DNA from: Bradyrhizobium sp. BRP22
Lineage (GTDB): Bacteria > Pseudomonadota > Alphaproteobacteria > Rhizobiales > Xanthobacteraceae
Length of the DNA stretch: 64,000 nucleotides
Assembly: GCF_020194175.1 (NCBI RefSeq)
Contig: NZ_JADYVX010000010.1
Span: 161,127-225,126, forward strand
Direction: 5' to 3'
Shown here: in pieces, positions 26,276-37,018 of the stretch
How positions within the stretch are numbered: the stretch's first letter is position 1
Layout: each line of letters opens with the position of its first letter
The notes under the pieces: model-generated
What the model was told of the DNA's origin: nothing
What the model saw: the letters and a program-made list of their open reading frames with translations, nothing else
The model's database searches: none
Program-made: the position numbers and the translations under genes

Positions 26276-26857
26276 TCAGCGCGGATGCACACCGCGCGTG
26301 GGTACGCTGACGTCGGCCAGCCTGGCCGCGTCCTCGTCCTGATCGACGGCGACATAGCGGCCCTGCCAATAGGCGAGCGCCCCGGTGCGCGCGGAGACCT
26401 GCACATCGAGCACGCGCCCGATGACGATCGCATGCGAATGGCGCTCCACGACGTCCTCGACCTCGCAATCGATCGCCGCCAGTGCGCCGACCAGAAGCGG
26501 CACGCCGGTGGCGCGCGTGGTCCATTCGGCGCCGGCAAAGCGCTCGGCGCCCTTCAGGCCGCCTTTGCCGGTGAACCGCTCGGCGATCTCGAGCTGGTCC
26601 GAGTTCAGGATGTTGACGCCGAAAACGCCGTGGCGCTTGACCAGCGGCCACGACGATGCGGCGCGGTTCAGGCTCACGATCAATGAGGCCGGTTCGACCG
26701 ACAACGAGGAGACCGAGGTCACTGTCATCCCCGAGATCTCCTTGCCGCGGCCCGCCGTGATCACGCTGACCCCGCCGGTCAGATGGCGCATGGCGCCGCG
26801 AAACTCGTCGGAGGTGACCACGGGATCGATCGCGAAGTTGCGGACGGCGGAGTTCAT
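26276..26857 (-). CDS. Flavin reductase of the sulfonate operon
   Basis: 193 residues of the flavin reductase-like (FMN-binding split barrel) family: FRGAMRHLTGGVSVITA, GMTVTSVSSLSVEPASLIVSLNRAASSWPLV, FGVNILNSDQLEIAERF and the late HAIVIGRVLDVQV. It lies 7 nt after the ABC ATPase gene and is the last gene of the ssu unit. Its likely role is to supply FMNH2 to SsuD, standing in for the unrelated NADPH:FMN reductase SsuE of E. coli. Confidence 0.88.
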   Translation of the reverse strand: MNSAVRNFAIDPVVTSDEFRGAMRHLTGGVSVITAGRGKEISGMTVTSVSSLSVEPASLIVSLNRAASSWPLVKRHGVFGVNILNSDQLEIAERFTGKGGLKGAERFAGAEWTTRATGVPLLVGALAAIDCEVEDVVERHSHAIVIGRVLDVQVSARTGALAYWQGRYVAVDQDEDAARLADVSVPTRGVHPR

Positions 26858-26864
26858 GCGGGCC

Positions 26865-27713
26865 TCACAGGTCGTCGGAAGTGTCTTCGGTGCCTTCCAA
26901 CAGATTCTTCAGGATCGCGCCCTCGAGCGCCGCGAGTTCGGCCGAGCCGCGCTCGCGCGGGCGTGCGATGTCGACATTAAGATCGTGCGCGATGCGGCCG
27001 TTTTCAATGACCAGCACCCGGTCGGCCAGCGCCACCGCTTCCGAGACGTCATGCGTCACCAGGATCGCGGTAAAACCCTGATCGCGCCAGACCCGTTCGA
27101 GCAGCCGCTGCATCGAGATCCGCGTCAGCGCGTCGAGCGCGCCGAGTGGCTCGTCAAATGCCAGCACCCGGGGCTGGCTGACCAGCGCACGAGCCAGCGC
27201 GACGCGCTGCTTCTGGCCGCCCGACAGCACCGAAGGCCATTGCCCGCGCTTCTCGCCGAGGCCGACCTCGACCAGCGCCTTCTCGGCGCGTGCCTGTGCA
27301 TCCGCAGACGACCGCTCGCGCCCGAGGCCGACTTCGACATTCGACAGCACGCGCGCCCATGGCAACAGCCGCGGCTCCTGGAACATGACGCGGATATCTT
27401 CGGCGCGCGCCTGCTCGCCGAAACTGATGCTGCCGGCGGTCGGCTTCTCCAATCCCGCGATCAGCCGCAGCAGCGTGCTCTTGCCGCAACCGCTGCGGCC
27501 GACGATCGCGACGGACTGGCCGGCGGGAATGTGCAGGTCGATGCCGCGCAGCACTTCATTGTCGCCGAAGGATTTGCGCAGGCCGCGGATGGTCAGCGAC
27601 AGCCCGCGCGACGGCGCGTCGGGATTGCGGCGGAACTGGCGCGCCTCCTCGACAAAATCCTCGTGCGCGACAGCCTCAGCATCGAGCGAGCGAAAACGAA
27701 GAACTTCCTGCAT
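26865..27713 (-). CDS. ssuB: Aliphatic sulfonate ABC transporter ATPase SsuB
   Basis: 282 residues. Walker [10 protein letters not shown] is near residue 71, with Q-loop [11 protein letters not shown], signature [15 protein letters not shown], Walker B VLAFDEP and H-loop [18 protein letters not shown] is typical of the nitrate/sulfonate/taurine subgroup. About 38 residues before the ATPase core are an N-terminal extension. It sits between ssuC (9 nt) and the flavin reductase gene. Confidence 0.92.
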   Translation of the reverse strand: MQEVLRFRSLDAEAVAHEDFVEEARQFRRNPDAPSRGLSLTIRGLRKSFGDNEVLRGIDLHIPAGQSVAIVGRSGCGKSTLLRLIAGLEKPTAGSISFGEQARAEDIRVMFQEPRLLPWARVLSNVEVGLGRERSSADAQARAEKALVEVGLGEKRGQWPSVLSGGQKQRVALARALVSQPRVLAFDEPLGALDALTRISMQRLLERVWRDQGFTAILVTHDVSEAVALADRVLVIENGRIAHDLNVDIARPRERGSAELAALEGAILKNLLEGTEDTSDDL

Positions 27714-27722
27714 GTGTCTTCC

Positions 27723-28529
27723 TCAGTGCTTCTGGAAGGCCGGGTGCCAGGACAGCGTCAGCCGCTCCAGCGCGCGCGAGGCGCTGTCGGCGAGCTTGCC
27801 AAGCAGGGCGTAGATCAGGATCGAGAGCACGACGACGTCGATCAGCATGAACTCACGCGCCTGCATCGCCATGTAGCCGAGCCCCGAGGAGGCCGCGATG
27901 GTTTCGGCCACGATCAAGGTCAGCCACATGATGCCGAGCGCAAAGCGCAGGCCGACGAAGATCGACGGCAGCGCGCCCGGGAAGATCACCCGGCGGAACA
28001 ACTCACCGTCGGTCATGCCATAGATGCGCCCCATCTCGATCAACTGCGGATCGACGGTGCGGATGCCATGCAGCGTGTTGAGATAGATCGGGAAGAACAC
28101 GCCGAGCGCCACCAGGAACAGTTTTGCGGATTCGTCGATCCCGAACCAGAGGATGACCAGCGGGATCAGCGCGAGGTGCGGAATGTTGCGCACCATCTGC
28201 AGCGTGGTGTCGGTCAGTTTCGCCGAGAGCTGCGACAGGCCGTTGGCGAGGCCAAAGGCGAAGCCAATGCCGCCGCCGATCAGAAAGCCGATGCTGGCGC
28301 GCCAGAAAGAGACCCAGATGTTGCGGATCAGTTCGCCTGACAACAAGAGCTTCCATCCGGCGAGCGCGACATCGGTCGGCGCCGGCAGTACTCGCGCCGG
28401 CACAAACCCGGTGACGCAGGCGAGCTGCCAGATCAGGATGATGGCGAGCGGCACGATCCAGGGGATCAGGCCGTCGGCACGCGGCAATCTTGGGGCGCGG
28501 ACGCGCGGCAGGCTGTCGATGAGGCTCAT
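27723..28529 (-). CDS. ssuC: Aliphatic sulfonate ABC transporter permease SsuC
   Basis: 268 residues with about six membrane helices (first near 23-45) and the EAA-type loop [33 protein letters not shown], which docks Ssu[20 protein letters not shown] is typical of the SsuC/TauC permeases. Its start overlaps the end of ssuD by 4 nt, and ssuB follows after 9 nt. Confidence 0.92.
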   Translation of the reverse strand: MSLIDSLPRVRAPRLPRADGLIPWIVPLAIILIWQLACVTGFVPARVLPAPTDVALAGWKLLLSGELIRNIWVSFWRASIGFLIGGGIGFAFGLANGLSQLSAKLTDTTLQMVRNIPHLALIPLVILWFGIDESAKLFLVALGVFFPIYLNTLHGIRTVDPQLIEMGRIYGMTDGELFRRVIFPGALPSIFVGLRFALGIMWLTLIVAETIAASSGLGYMAMQAREFMLIDVVVLSILIYALLGKLADSASRALERLTLSWHPAFQKH

Positions 28530-29692
28530 GATTCCGATACCTGTTTTTGCGGCCGATATTCGTTGCCGATGGTCTCGCCGAACGGCCCGGTGTTGACGCG
28601 GATCGGCGTCACGTTGCCGCCATGCTCCAGCGAGAGCAGCGGGAATACCAGTTCAGCGAAGCGGTACGCTTCTTCAAGATGCGGGTAGCCCGACATGATG
28701 AAGGTATCGATGCCGAGATCCTGATACTCCTTGATCCGCGCCGCCACCGTCTGCGGATCGCCGACCAGCGCGGTGCCCGCGCCGCCACGCACCAGCCCAA
28801 CGCCAGCCCAGAGGTTGGGGCTGATCTCGAGCTTGTCGCGGCGTCCGCCATGCAATTGCGCCATGCGCTGCTGGCCGACCGAGTCCATGCGCGAGAAGAT
28901 CTTCTGCGCCGCCGCCACCGTGTCGTCGGTGACGTACTGGATCAATTCGTCGGCAGCCTTCCAGGCCTCCGCGTTGGTCTCGCGTACGATCACATGCAAG
29001 CGGATGCCGAAGGAGATCTTGCGGCCGCGCTTGTCGGCGACCGATTTCACCCGCGCGATCTTGTCGGCGACCTGCGCCGGCGGCTCGCCCCAGGTGAGGT
29101 ACTTGTCGACGGTGTCGACCGCGACATCGATGCCGGCATCCGAGGAGCCGCCGAAATAGAGCGGCGGCCGCGGCGCCTGGATCGGCTGGAACAGCAGGCG
29201 GCCGTCCTCGATGCGGATGTGCTTGCCCTCGACATTGACGGTCTTGCCGGCCAGCAGGTCGTTATAGACGTTGAGAAACTCGCGCGTCACCTCGTAGCGC
29301 TCGTCGTGCGCCATGAAGATGCCGTCGCCCTTGTTCTCCACGGGATCGCCGCCGGTGACGACATTGATCAGCAGCCGTCCGTTCGACAGTCGATCCAGCG
29401 TCGCGGTCATCCGGGCGGCGACGGCGGGTGACTGCAGGCCGGGCCGCACCGCCACCAGATAGCGTAGCCGCTCGGTCTGCGGCGCGACCGCGGAGGCGAC
29501 CACCCACGAATCTTCGCAGCTTCGCCCGGTCGGCAACAGCACGCCGTAATAGCCGAGCTGGTCGGCGGCCTGCGCGATCTGGCGCAGATAGTTGAAGTTC
29601 ACCTCGCGTCCGCCGATGGAAGTGCCGAGATAACGGCCGTCGCCATGCGTCGGCAGGAACCAGAGGATGTTGGCGTTAGGTTGTTTAGTCAC
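28526..29692 (-). CDS. ssuD: FMNH2-dependent alkanesulfonate monooxygenase SsuD
   Basis: 388 residues of the bacterial luciferase fold. It cleaves C1-C14 alkanesulfonates to aldehyde and sulphite. The N-terminus [15 protein letters not shown] and [17 protein letters not shown] carry the conserved Cys (C59), which corresponds to Cys54 of the E. coli enzyme. [16 protein letters not shown] and [15 protein letters not shown] are phosphate and substrate loops. It overlaps both ssuA (4 nt) and ssuC (4 nt), so translation is coupled. Confidence 0.95.
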   Translation of the reverse strand: MTKQPNANILWFLPTHGDGRYLGTSIGGREVNFNYLRQIAQAADQLGYYGVLLPTGRSCEDSWVVASAVAPQTERLRYLVAVRPGLQSPAVAARMTATLDRLSNGRLLINVVTGGDPVENKGDGIFMAHDERYEVTREFLNVYNDLLAGKTVNVEGKHIRIEDGRLLFQPIQAPRPPLYFGGSSDAGIDVAVDTVDKYLTWGEPPAQVADKIARVKSVADKRGRKISFGIRLHVIVRETNAEAWKAADELIQYVTDDTVAAAQKIFSRMDSVGQQRMAQLHGGRRDKLEISPNLWAGVGLVRGGAGTALVGDPQTVAARIKEYQDLGIDTFIMSGYPHLEEAYRFAELVFPLLSLEHGGNVTPIRVNTGPFGETIGNEYRPQKQVSES

Positions 29693-30642
29693 GATCCGGA
29701 CCTCCGCGCGACGTCTGAAATCTTGATGGGTTTCGGCAACAGGCCGAGGGCAAAGAACGTGTCCGCCACCTTCTGCTGGTCGGCGATCACGGAATCGGTG
29801 AGCGGCTTGATGCCATAGGACTGGCGCTTCAGCGCCACCTCGACCACCGGCACCGACAGGCCGATGGTCGGCGCAAGCTGCTCGGCCACCGCATGGATGT
29901 CGCCCTTGGCCCAGTCGTCGACCTCGCTCAATTGCGCGAGCACGAGATCGACGATCTTCGCATCGCTCTCCAGGAACTTCTTCGAGGAGAAATAGAACTG
30001 GTAGTTCGAGACGATGCCGGTGCCGTCGGCAAGCGTGCGCGCGCCGGTGGCGGCTTCGGCTGCGGCCTGGAACGGATCCCAGATCACCCAGGCGTCGACG
30101 GAGCCGCGCTCGAACGCCGCGCGCGCATCGGCGGGTGCGAGAAACACCGGCTCGATCTCGGAATATTTGACGCCCGCCTTCTCCAGGGCCTTCACCAGGA
30201 GATAATGGACGTTGGAGCCCTTGTTCAGCGCGACCTTCTTGCCCTTGAGATCGGCGACCGACTTCAGCGGGCTGTCCTTCGGCACCAGGATCGCCTCGCC
30301 TTTCGGCGCCGGCGGCTCATAGGCGACATATTGGATCGGCGCCCCTGCGGCCTGCGCGAAGATCGGCGGCGCTTCGCCGGTGTTGCCGAAATCGATCGCG
30401 CCGACATTGAGCGCCTCGAGCAGCGGCGGCCCGGACGGAAACTCGGTCCACACCACCCTGTAGCCGACCGCCTTCAATTTCTCTTCCAGCGTGCCCTTGC
30501 TCTTGAGCAGGACCAGCTTGCCGTACTTCTGGAAGCCGATGCGGACGGTTTTCTCCTGTCCATAGGACGCGCCGACGGCGGCGGCGACAATGCTGACTGA
30601 AAGCACCGCGCTGGTGATCCAGCGTTGAATGATACGTCGCAT
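29689..30642 (-). CDS. ssuA: Sulfonate-binding protein SsuA (copy nearest ssuD)
   Basis: 317 residues. A Sec signal peptide (about 1-28, AVGASYGQ-E) is followed by the SsuA solute-binding fold: [74 protein letters not shown] and [23 protein letters not shown] and the WVIWDP loop line the sulfonate site. It overlaps ssuD and lies 24 nt downstream of a second SsuA gene. Confidence 0.9.
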   Translation of the reverse strand: MRRIIQRWITSAVLSVSIVAAAVGASYGQEKTVRIGFQKYGKLVLLKSKGTLEEKLKAVGYRVVWTEFPSGPPLLEALNVGAIDFGNTGEAPPIFAQAAGAPIQYVAYEPPAPKGEAILVPKDSPLKSVADLKGKKVALNKGSNVHYLLVKALEKAGVKYSEIEPVFLAPADARAAFERGSVDAWVIWDPFQAAAEAATGARTLADGTGIVSNYQFYFSSKKFLESDAKIVDLVLAQLSEVDDWAKGDIHAVAEQLAPTIGLSVPVVEVALKRQSYGIKPLTDSVIADQQKVADTFFALGLLPKPIKISDVARRSGS

Positions 30643-30666
30643 AATGACCTCTGGGTGGAAATGAAC

Positions 30667-31617
30667 TCAGCTCTGGGGATTGCGCCAGACGATGTCGCGG
30701 ATCGCGATCTGCTTCGGGATCAGGCCAAGCCTGAAGAAACGATCGGCCACGCCCTGCTGGGTGGCGACGATGTCGTCGGTGACCGGCCCGATCTTGAACG
30801 CGGCCCGATTTGCGGCGACGGTCTGGATGTCGAGCGGAACGCCGGTGACGGCGCTGAGCGATTTCGCCACTTCGTCGCGGTGCGCCTCCGCCCATGCGGC
30901 AGTCGACGCGATGACGTCGTTGATCTGCTGCAGGATGGGACCGTGATTTTTCGAAAAGTCGCGGTTGGCGATGAAGAACGAGTTGCTCTTGGTGACTTCG
31001 TAGGCGTTGACCAGGATTCGGCCGTTCTGCTTGGCCTCGCCGATCGCGAAATACGGATCCCAGATCGCCCAGGCATCGATGCTGCCATTGGCGAACGCCG
31101 GTCCGGCATCAGGCGGCGTCAGATAGACCGGCGTGATGTCGCCATAGGTGAGGCCGGCTTTTTCCAGCGTCTGCACCACGATGTTGTGCGCGCTGGAACC
31201 CTTGGTGAATCCGATCCGCTTGCCTTTGAGATCGGCAATCGTGCCGATCGCCGAATTCCGCGGCACCAGAATCCCCTGGCCGTTGGTGATGGGCTGGCCC
31301 GCCGCATAGACGATTGCCGCGCCCGCGGCTTGCGCGAACACCGGCGGGGAATCGCCGACCGCACCGTAGTCGATGCTGCCGACATTCATCGCTTCCATCA
31401 TCGGCGGGCCCGACGAGAACTCGACCCATTTCACGTCGATGCCAGCCGGCTTGAAATGATTTTCCAAACTTCCGCGCTGCCGCGCGATAACCAGCACGCC
31501 GGTCTTCTGGTAGCCGATACGAATTTCCTTCACCGCCGCTTCGGCCCGCGCCCGCAAGGGCAGCGCGGCGACGGCGGCAGAGCCGAGCGACAGTTTGAGG
31601 AACTCGCGGCGCTTCAC
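30667..31617 (-). CDS. Second SsuA-type sulfonate-binding protein, Tat signal
   Basis: 316 residues, clearly paralogous to the SsuA at 29689: EIRIGYQKTGVLVIARQRGSLENHF, WVEFSSGPPMMEAMNVGSIDYGAVGDSPP, GFTKGSSAHNIVVQTLEKAG and DAWAIWDPYFAIGE. Unlike that copy it begins MKRREFLKL, a twin-arginine signal, so it should be exported folded. It is the first gene of the operon. Two binding proteins sharing one SsuBC transporter would widen the range of sulfonates taken up. That is inference. Confidence 0.88.
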   Translation of the reverse strand: MKRREFLKLSLGSAAVAALPLRARAEAAVKEIRIGYQKTGVLVIARQRGSLENHFKPAGIDVKWVEFSSGPPMMEAMNVGSIDYGAVGDSPPVFAQAAGAAIVYAAGQPITNGQGILVPRNSAIGTIADLKGKRIGFTKGSSAHNIVVQTLEKAGLTYGDITPVYLTPPDAGPAFANGSIDAWAIWDPYFAIGEAKQNGRILVNAYEVTKSNSFFIANRDFSKNHGPILQQINDVIASTAAWAEAHRDEVAKSLSAVTGVPLDIQTVAANRAAFKIGPVTDDIVATQQGVADRFFRLGLIPKQIAIRDIVWRNPQS

Positions 31618-31996
31618 TACAAATTCTCCTGATGATCGAGCGCGTTAACCGCGCGCCATCATGCTATGTCGGGGAATGATGGGGGGTGCGAATGAAGCTG
31701 TCGAGGACCCCGAAAAAATAGCGATGCCCGCACTGCCATGCGGGCACCGAACGCGTGGTTTCTTTCAAGGCGCCGATTGTGCGTAGCGAAATATTTTCTT
31801 CACGAAATCGGGATGCGAGCGGTAGCTCTCCGCTGTTATCGTCCGCGAAGACGGACGATCCAGCAATCACCGGCACCCGAGCGTGAGCCGAGACGCCGCG
31901 GAGTGCTGGTGCCCGCCGGAGCTTGTCATCGGGCGGCGCTTCGCGCCGACCCGTTGGCGGGCACGACGGTAGAGTGCAGCGCTGCCTGGAAAGTCG
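31618..31996. other. Gap: ssu promoter region and repeat-rich DNA
   Basis: No supported gene. The ssu operon promoter should lie at 31620-31750. The rest (31840-31975) is repeat-like: a TCCGCGAAGACGGA hairpin and a larger inverted repeat with GTGCCCGCC/GGCGGGCAC arms around 31908-31961. Confidence 0.5.
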
Positions 31997-33211
31997 TCAG
32001 CCGCTGGCTGCTGCTTTCTCCGCGGGCGAACCAAGATTGATCGACAGTTTGCCGTAACGATCCTTGAACGCGTCGGTGTCGATTTCCTCGAGCTTGATGG
32101 CCCCGCTCATCACCCCCTGCTTCCAGGCATCATGCTCGGGATCGTGCTGGAACTCCGGCATCACGTCCTTGGCGAACAATTCGAGCGACTCGCAGATGTG
32201 CTCATGCGTGTTCTTGCCCGCTTGGTTGAGCAGGATCACCTGATCGATGTGCGAGGTGCGGAAGCGGCGCAGCTTCTTGCGGATGGTCTCAGGCGATCCG
32301 ATCAGGCCGCCGCGCAGTGCAGCTTCCTGCGCTTCGGGATTGTCGCGCTTCCATTTGTCGTACTCGTCCCACATGTTGACGGTGCCCGGCGCCGGCCGCT
32401 GCCGGTTCTGTGAGGCGCCGTAATAGCGCAGCGCGAACTGGAAGAAGGTGGCGCCGTCGGCGCGGGCGCGCGCTTCCTCATCCGTCTTGGCGCACATGAA
32501 GAACGACACCAGCGCCATGTTCGGATTGATCTGGTAGTCGGCGAGCTTCCTCAGCCGCTTGGTGATCGCGTTGTAATAGGCGTGCACCCAGGCATGCGCA
32601 GCGTCCGCGCTGACGAACTGAAAGCCGAGCGCGCCGAAGCCGTGCTGACCGGCGCGCTCGATGGTCGGCAGTTGCGAGCACGCCATCCAGAGCGGCGGAT
32701 GCGGCTTCTGCACCGGCTTCGGCACCACATTGCGCAGGGGAATGTCGAAATACTTGCCGTGATGCTCGGTGCCGACTTTGGTGAACATCGGAAAGATCGC
32801 CGCGACCGCCTCCTCGAACACCTCGCGCTTGGTCTCCATATCGCGGCCGAACGGCGTCAGTTCGGTGATCGAGGCGCTCTCGCCCATGCCGAATTCGCAA
32901 CGGCCGTTGCTGAGGAGATCGAGCACGGCCACCCGCTCGGCGACGCGTGCGGGATGGTTGGTCGTGAGCTGCAGGATGCCGTGCCCGAGCCGGATGTTGC
33001 GGGTGCGCTGGCTCGCCGCAGCCAGGAACGATTCCGGTGCCGGAGAGTGCGAGTATTCCTCGAGGAAGTGATGTTCCACGACCCAGGCATAGTCATAGCC
33101 GAGCCGGTCGGCGGTCTCGAGCTGCGTCAATGCGTCCTGGTAGAGCTTGAGCTCGTCGCCCTCCTTCCATGGGCGTGGCAGTTGCAGCTCGTAGAAGATG
33201 CCGAATTTCAT
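31997..33211 (-). CDS. Luciferase-like (LLM class) flavin-dependent monooxygenase
   Basis: 404 residues from the ATG at 33211 (MKFGIFYELQ). The open frame extends further upstream, but without family character and across the nap promoter. It is a bacterial luciferase fold, with WVVEHHFLEEYSHSPAPESFLAAASQRT, IRLGHGILQLTTNHPARVAERVAVLDLLSNGRCEFGMGE and GLIGSPETIRKKL. It is a relative of SsuD and alkanal monooxygenases, and would need FMNH2 from a reductase such as that at 26276. The substrate is unknown. Position beside the ssu genes hints at organosulphur use but it is separated by a 379-nt gap. Confidence 0.85.
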   Translation of the reverse strand: MKFGIFYELQLPRPWKEGDELKLYQDALTQLETADRLGYDYAWVVEHHFLEEYSHSPAPESFLAAASQRTRNIRLGHGILQLTTNHPARVAERVAVLDLLSNGRCEFGMGESASITELTPFGRDMETKREVFEEAVAAIFPMFTKVGTEHHGKYFDIPLRNVVPKPVQKPHPPLWMACSQLPTIERAGQHGFGALGFQFVSADAAHAWVHAYYNAITKRLRKLADYQINPNMALVSFFMCAKTDEEARARADGATFFQFALRYYGASQNRQRPAPGTVNMWDEYDKWKRDNPEAQEAALRGGLIGSPETIRKKLRRFRTSHIDQVILLNQAGKNTHEHICESLELFAKDVMPEFQHDPEHDAWKQGVMSGAIKLEEIDTDAFKDRYGKLSINLGSPAEKAAASG

Positions 33212-33358
33212 GGCGTCGCTCCCGATCCTTCTTGTTTGTTTGCCGCAGTGTATTGCCAGGGCGCGCGAAGTCCAGCCGTTGCCAATTCCGGGTGGCGGAA
33301 GATGGGCGCCGCAACCAAACGGTAAGCGGCGCTGACGCCGATACAATTTCGGCGCGCA

Positions 33359-33372
33359 TTGATTTAGATCAG
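33359..33372. promoter_or_regulatory. FixK/FNR box of the nap operon
   Basis: TTGATTTAGATCAG matches TTGAT-N4-ATCAA in nine of ten defined bases. It lies 82 nt before napE, right for class II activation. FixK2 induces nap under low oxygen in bradyrhizobia. Confidence 0.7.
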
Positions 33373-33454
33373 TGCAAAGATATCCCGCATCGTTACTTTT
33401 GCGGAAGGCAACGAAGCCTTCCCCCACACAATCTGAATTGAAGCGAGACGACGT

Positions 33455-33640
33455 ATGTCGGCAACCGGCGACGATGCGAGCGCGCGGCCGCGCCGTAGGC
33501 GCATGGAAATCTTCGCGTTTCTTTTTCTGACGGCAGTTGTGATGCCCGCTTTGGCCGTGGCCACGGTGGGCAGTTACGGCCTCGCGGTGTGGATCTATCA
33601 GATGATCGCGGGCCCGCCGGGCCCTCCCCCGCCACATTGA
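33455..33640 (+). CDS. napE: NapE, small membrane protein of nitrate reductase operon
   Basis: 61 residues. An Arg-rich cytoplasmic head (RPRRRR) is followed by one helix MEIFAFLFLTAVVMPALAVATVGSYGLAVWIYQMI, which matches the NapE pattern. The protein has no proven enzymatic role; it starts the operon here as in other alphaproteobacteria. napD follows after 27 nt. Confidence 0.88.
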   Translation: MSATGDDASARPRRRRMEIFAFLFLTAVVMPALAVATVGSYGLAVWIYQMIAGPPGPPPPH

Positions 33641-33667
33641 TCAGCCGAGCCTTAAGGAGCACCCGCC

Positions 33668-33994
33668 ATGATCAGAGCTCAGACCGCCATCGATCGCCGA
33701 GCGCTCATCACGGGCCGTGTCCTGCCAGCCGACCCAGTCGTGCCGCCGCCCGGCGGCGAGATCGCGAGCATCCTCGTGCAGACCCGGCCTGACCGGCTCG
33801 ATGCCACTGAAGCTGGGATCACTGCGCTGCGCGGCTGCGAGATTTACGGCCGCGATGAGAAGGGAAAGCTCGTGGTCGTCGTGGAGGGCCCCGACGCAAG
33901 CTCGCTCGGCGCCACCCTCAACACGATTTCCGCGCTGCCCAACGTCTATTCCGCCTCGCTCGTGTTCCACGCCGTCGATCCGGGTGCTGCCTGA
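33668..33994 (+). CDS. napD: NapD, Tat-signal chaperone for NapA
   Basis: 108 residues with the ferredoxin-like NapD fold: EIASILVQTRPDRLDATEAGITALRGCEIYGRDEKGKLVVVVEG, then LNTISALPNVYSASLVFHAVD. NapD binds the twin-arginine signal of NapA and prevents premature export. About 25 residues precede the usual NapD start, so translation from a later codon is possible, but an AAGGAG site lies just before the ATG used here. Confidence 0.9.
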   Translation: MIRAQTAIDRRALITGRVLPADPVVPPPGGEIASILVQTRPDRLDATEAGITALRGCEIYGRDEKGKLVVVVEGPDASSLGATLNTISALPNVYSASLVFHAVDPGAA

Positions 33995-34037
33995 TGTCGC
34001 GTGATCGAAGGCCCCTCAACCCAAGGGAGGAAACACC

Positions 34038-36551
34038 ATGACCGCCCCCAAGCTTGATCGCCGTCAGGTCCTGAAACTGGAAGCCGCCGCGATGGCCGCG
34101 CTCGCCGGCGGCATGCCGGTTGCGGCGGGTGCAGCCAACCTCATCACCGAGCGCGCCGAAAGCGAACTGAAGTGGGACAAGGCGCCCTGCCGCTTCTGCG
34201 GCACCGGCTGCAGCGTGATGGTCGCCACCAAGGACAACCGCGTCGTCGCCACCCATGGCGATATCAAGTCGGAGGTCAACCGCGGCCTCAACTGCGTCAA
34301 GGGCTATTTTCTTTCCAAGATCATGTACGGCCACGACCGCCTGACCAAGCCGATGCTGCGCAAGAAGGGCGGGACGTACGACAAGAACGGCGACCTCACC
34401 GAGGTCTCGTGGGACGAAGCCTTCGACGTGATGGCGGAGAAGTTCAAGGCTGCGCTGAAAAAGCGCGGGCCAAGCGGCGTCGGAATGTTCGGCTCCGGCC
34501 AGTGGACGATCTTCGAAGGCTACGCGGCATCGAAGCTGTTCAAGGCCGGCTTCCGTTCCAACAATATCGATCCCAATGCGCGGCACTGCATGGCTTCCGC
34601 GGCCGTCGGCTTCATGCGCACCTTCGGCATCGACGAGCCGATGGGCTGCTATGACGACATCGAAGCCACCGACGCCTTCGTGCTGTGGGGCTCGAACATG
34701 GCCGAGATGCACCCGATCCTGTGGACCCGCGTCGCCGATCGCCGCCTCTCCGCACCGCATGTACGCGTTGCCGCGCTTTCCACCTTCGAGCATCGGTCGT
34801 TCGATCTCGCCGACATCGGCCTCGTGTTCAAACCGCAGACCGATCTCTATCTGCTCAACGCCATCGCCAACCACATCGTCAAGACCGGACGAGTCAACAA
34901 GGATTTCGTCAACAAGCACACGCTGTTCAAGCGCGGCCAGACCGATATCGGCTATGGCCTGCGGCCCGACCACCCGCTGGAGAAGAAGGCGACCGGCCGC
35001 GCCAGGGCGGGCGATGCCCAGGACATGAGCTACGACGAATACGTCAAGTTCCTCTCCGACTACACGCTGGAGAAGGCGGCCGAGATGGCCGGCGTCCCGC
35101 TCAACCGGCTGGAAGCGCTGGCCGAACTCTATGCGGATCCGAAGATCAAGGTCACGAGCTTCTGGACCATGGGCTTTAACCAGCACACCCGCGGCGTCTG
35201 GTGCAACAATCTCGTCTACAACATCCACCTCCTCACCGGAAAAATCTCCGAGCCCGGCAACAGCCCGTTCTCGCTGACCGGTCAGCCTTCGGCCTGCGGC
35301 ACCGCGCGCGAGGTCGGCACCTTCTCGCACCGCCTGCCTGCCGACATGGTGGTGACCAACAAGGAGCATCGCGAGAAGGCCGAGCACATCTGGAAACTTC
35401 CCGAAGGCACCATCCCGGACAAGCCCGGCTATCACGCCGTGCAGCAGAACCGGATGCTGAAGGACGGGCTGCTCAACGCCTACTGGATCCAGGTCAACAA
35501 CAACCTGCAGGCCGCAGCCAACGGCAACGAGGAGACCTATCCCGGCTATCGCAACCCCGAGAACTTCATCGTGGTGTCGGACGCCTATCCGACCGTGACG
35601 GCGCTTGCCGCTGACCTCATCCTGCCGGCGGCGATGTGGGTCGAGAAGGAAGGCGCCTACGGCAATGCCGAACGCCGCACCCATACCTGGCATCAACTGG
35701 TCTCGGCCCCGGGCGAGGCGCGCTCCGACCTCTGGCAGCTCATGGAATTCTCCAAGCGCTTCAAGGTCGAGGAAGTCTGGCCGGAAGAACTGATCGCGAA
35801 GCAGCCGGAGTACCGCGGCAAGACGCTGTTCGACGTGCTCTACCGCAACGGCCAGGTCGACAAATTCCCGGTCGATGACATCGAGGCCGGCTACGTCAAC
35901 GACGAGGCCAAGGCGTTCGGCTTCTATGTCCAGAAGGGCCTGTTCGAGGAATATGCCTCGTTCGGCCGCGGGCATGGCCACGACCTCGCGCCATATGACA
36001 CCTATCATCAGGTGCGCGGATTGCGCTGGCCGGTGGTCAACGGCCAGGAAACTCGCTGGCGCTTCCGCGAAGGTCTCGACCCCTATGTCCAGCAGGGTAC
36101 GGGCGTGCAGTTCTACGGCTTCCCCGACGGCAAGGCTCGCATCTTCGCGCTGCCCTACGAGCCGCCGGCGGAATCGCCCGACAAGGACTTTCCATTCTGG
36201 CTCTCAACCGGCCGCGTGCTGGAGCACTGGCACTCCGGCACCATGACCCGCCGCGTTCCCGAACTCTACCGGGCTTTTCCCGAAGCCGTCTGCTTCATGC
36301 ATCCTGACGATGCTACCGAGCTGAAGCTGCGCCGCGGCGACGAGGTCAAGGTGGAATCCCGCCGCGGCTTCGTCCGTGTCCGGCTGGAGACGCGCGGCCG
36401 CGACCGGCCGCCGCGCGGCCTGGTGTTCGTGCCGTGGTTCGATGAATCCAAGCTCATCAACAAGGTGACGCTGGACGCGACCGATCCGCTGTCGCTGCAG
36501 ACCGACTACAAGAAATGCGCCGTGCGCATCGAGAAGGTGACAACGACATGA
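34038..36551 (+). CDS. napA: Periplasmic nitrate reductase catalytic subunit NapA
   Basis: 837 residues. It reduces nitrate to nitrite in the periplasm with a bis-MGD molybdenum centre. The Tat signal has [19 protein letters not shown] with cleavage near residue 32. The [4Fe-4S] ligands are C51, C54, C58 and C86. The molybdenum ligand is C184 in [13 protein letters not shown]. The C-terminal MGD domain has [14 protein letters not shown] and the last residues [15 protein letters not shown]. Length is typical. The stop overlaps the napB start (ATGA). Confidence 0.97.
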   Translation: MTAPKLDRRQVLKLEAAAMAALAGGMPVAAGAANLITERAESELKWDKAPCRFCGTGCSVMVATKDNRVVATHGDIKSEVNRGLNCVKGYFLSKIMYGHDRLTKPMLRKKGGTYDKNGDLTEVSWDEAFDVMAEKFKAALKKRGPSGVGMFGSGQWTIFEGYAASKLFKAGFRSNNIDPNARHCMASAAVGFMRTFGIDEPMGCYDDIEATDAFVLWGSNMAEMHPILWTRVADRRLSAPHVRVAALSTFEHRSFDLADIGLVFKPQTDLYLLNAIANHIVKTGRVNKDFVNKHTLFKRGQTDIGYGLRPDHPLEKKATGRARAGDAQDMSYDEYVKFLSDYTLEKAAEMAGVPLNRLEALAELYADPKIKVTSFWTMGFNQHTRGVWCNNLVYNIHLLTGKISEPGNSPFSLTGQPSACGTAREVGTFSHRLPADMVVTNKEHREKAEHIWKLPEGTIPDKPGYHAVQQNRMLKDGLLNAYWIQVNNNLQAAANGNEETYPGYRNPENFIVVSDAYPTVTALAADLILPAAMWVEKEGAYGNAERRTHTWHQLVSAPGEARSDLWQLMEFSKRFKVEEVWPEELIAKQPEYRGKTLFDVLYRNGQVDKFPVDDIEAGYVNDEAKAFGFYVQKGLFEEYASFGRGHGHDLAPYDTYHQVRGLRWPVVNGQETRWRFREGLDPYVQQGTGVQFYGFPDGKARIFALPYEPPAESPDKDFPFWLSTGRVLEHWHSGTMTRRVPELYRAFPEAVCFMHPDDATELKLRRGDEVKVESRRGFVRVRLETRGRDRPPRGLVFVPWFDESKLINKVTLDATDPLSLQTDYKKCAVRIEKVTTT

Positions 36552-37018
36552 TCGGAAAGCCCGCTATGGTTGTTCTCGCCATTGCGCTTGTCGCCGCGTC
36601 GAGCTCGCTGCTCGCGCAAGGCGTCACGTCCGGCCTGCGCGGTCCCGCTCCGCTCAACGAGGAGGGACCGGCGCCGCCGATGACGCCGATGCGCAACACC
36701 GCGGAAAGGGATATCCGCAACTATCCGGAGCAGCCGCCGGTGATCCCGCACTCGATCGACGGCTATCAGGTCGATATGAACGGCAACAAATGCCTGTCCT
36801 GCCACGCCCGGGCCCGCACGGGCGAATCGCAGGCGCCGATGGTGAGCATCACCCATTTCATGGACCGCGACGGGCAATTCCTGGCCTCGGTATCGCCGCG
36901 CCGCTACTTCTGCACGGAGTGCCGCGTACCGCAGAACGTCACGACGCCGCCGGTGACCAATGATTTCGTCGACATCGACACCCTCTTGAACCGCGCAGCG
37001 CCGGGTGGCCACCGATGA
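36548..37018 (+). CDS. napB: NapB, di-haem cytochrome subunit, second haem motif altered
   Basis: 156 residues from the ATG at 36548; an earlier in-frame start at 36515 lies inside napA. Signal peptide about 1-24. Haem 1 motif CLSCH is at residues 82-86, and the distal His candidates H68 (IPHSIDGY) and H103 ([10 protein letters not shown]) are present. The second motif, expected as CxxCH in the context FCT-CHVPQ, reads C122-T-E-C125-R126 here. The codon is CGC instead of CAC. Haem 2 could still attach through its cysteines but would lack its proximal His. If real, electron transfer from NapC to NapA should be impaired; a single base error in the sequence would also explain it. Confidence 0.93.
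   Translation: MIGKPAMVVLAIALVAASSSLLAQGVTSGLRGPAPLNEEGPAPPMTPMRNTAERDIRNYPEQPPVIPHSIDGYQVDMNGNKCLSCHARARTGESQAPMVSITHFMDRDGQFLASVSPRRYFCTECRVPQNVTTPPVTNDFVDIDTLLNRAAPGGHR

Noticed and set aside
33918..36008. 696-codon minus-strand frame opposite napA
   Set aside because: Shadow of napA, which has all cofactor ligands.
36515..36547. Earlier napB start at 36515
   Set aside because: It would lie within napA and put a charged segment before the signal peptide; the ATGA overlap at 36548 is typical.
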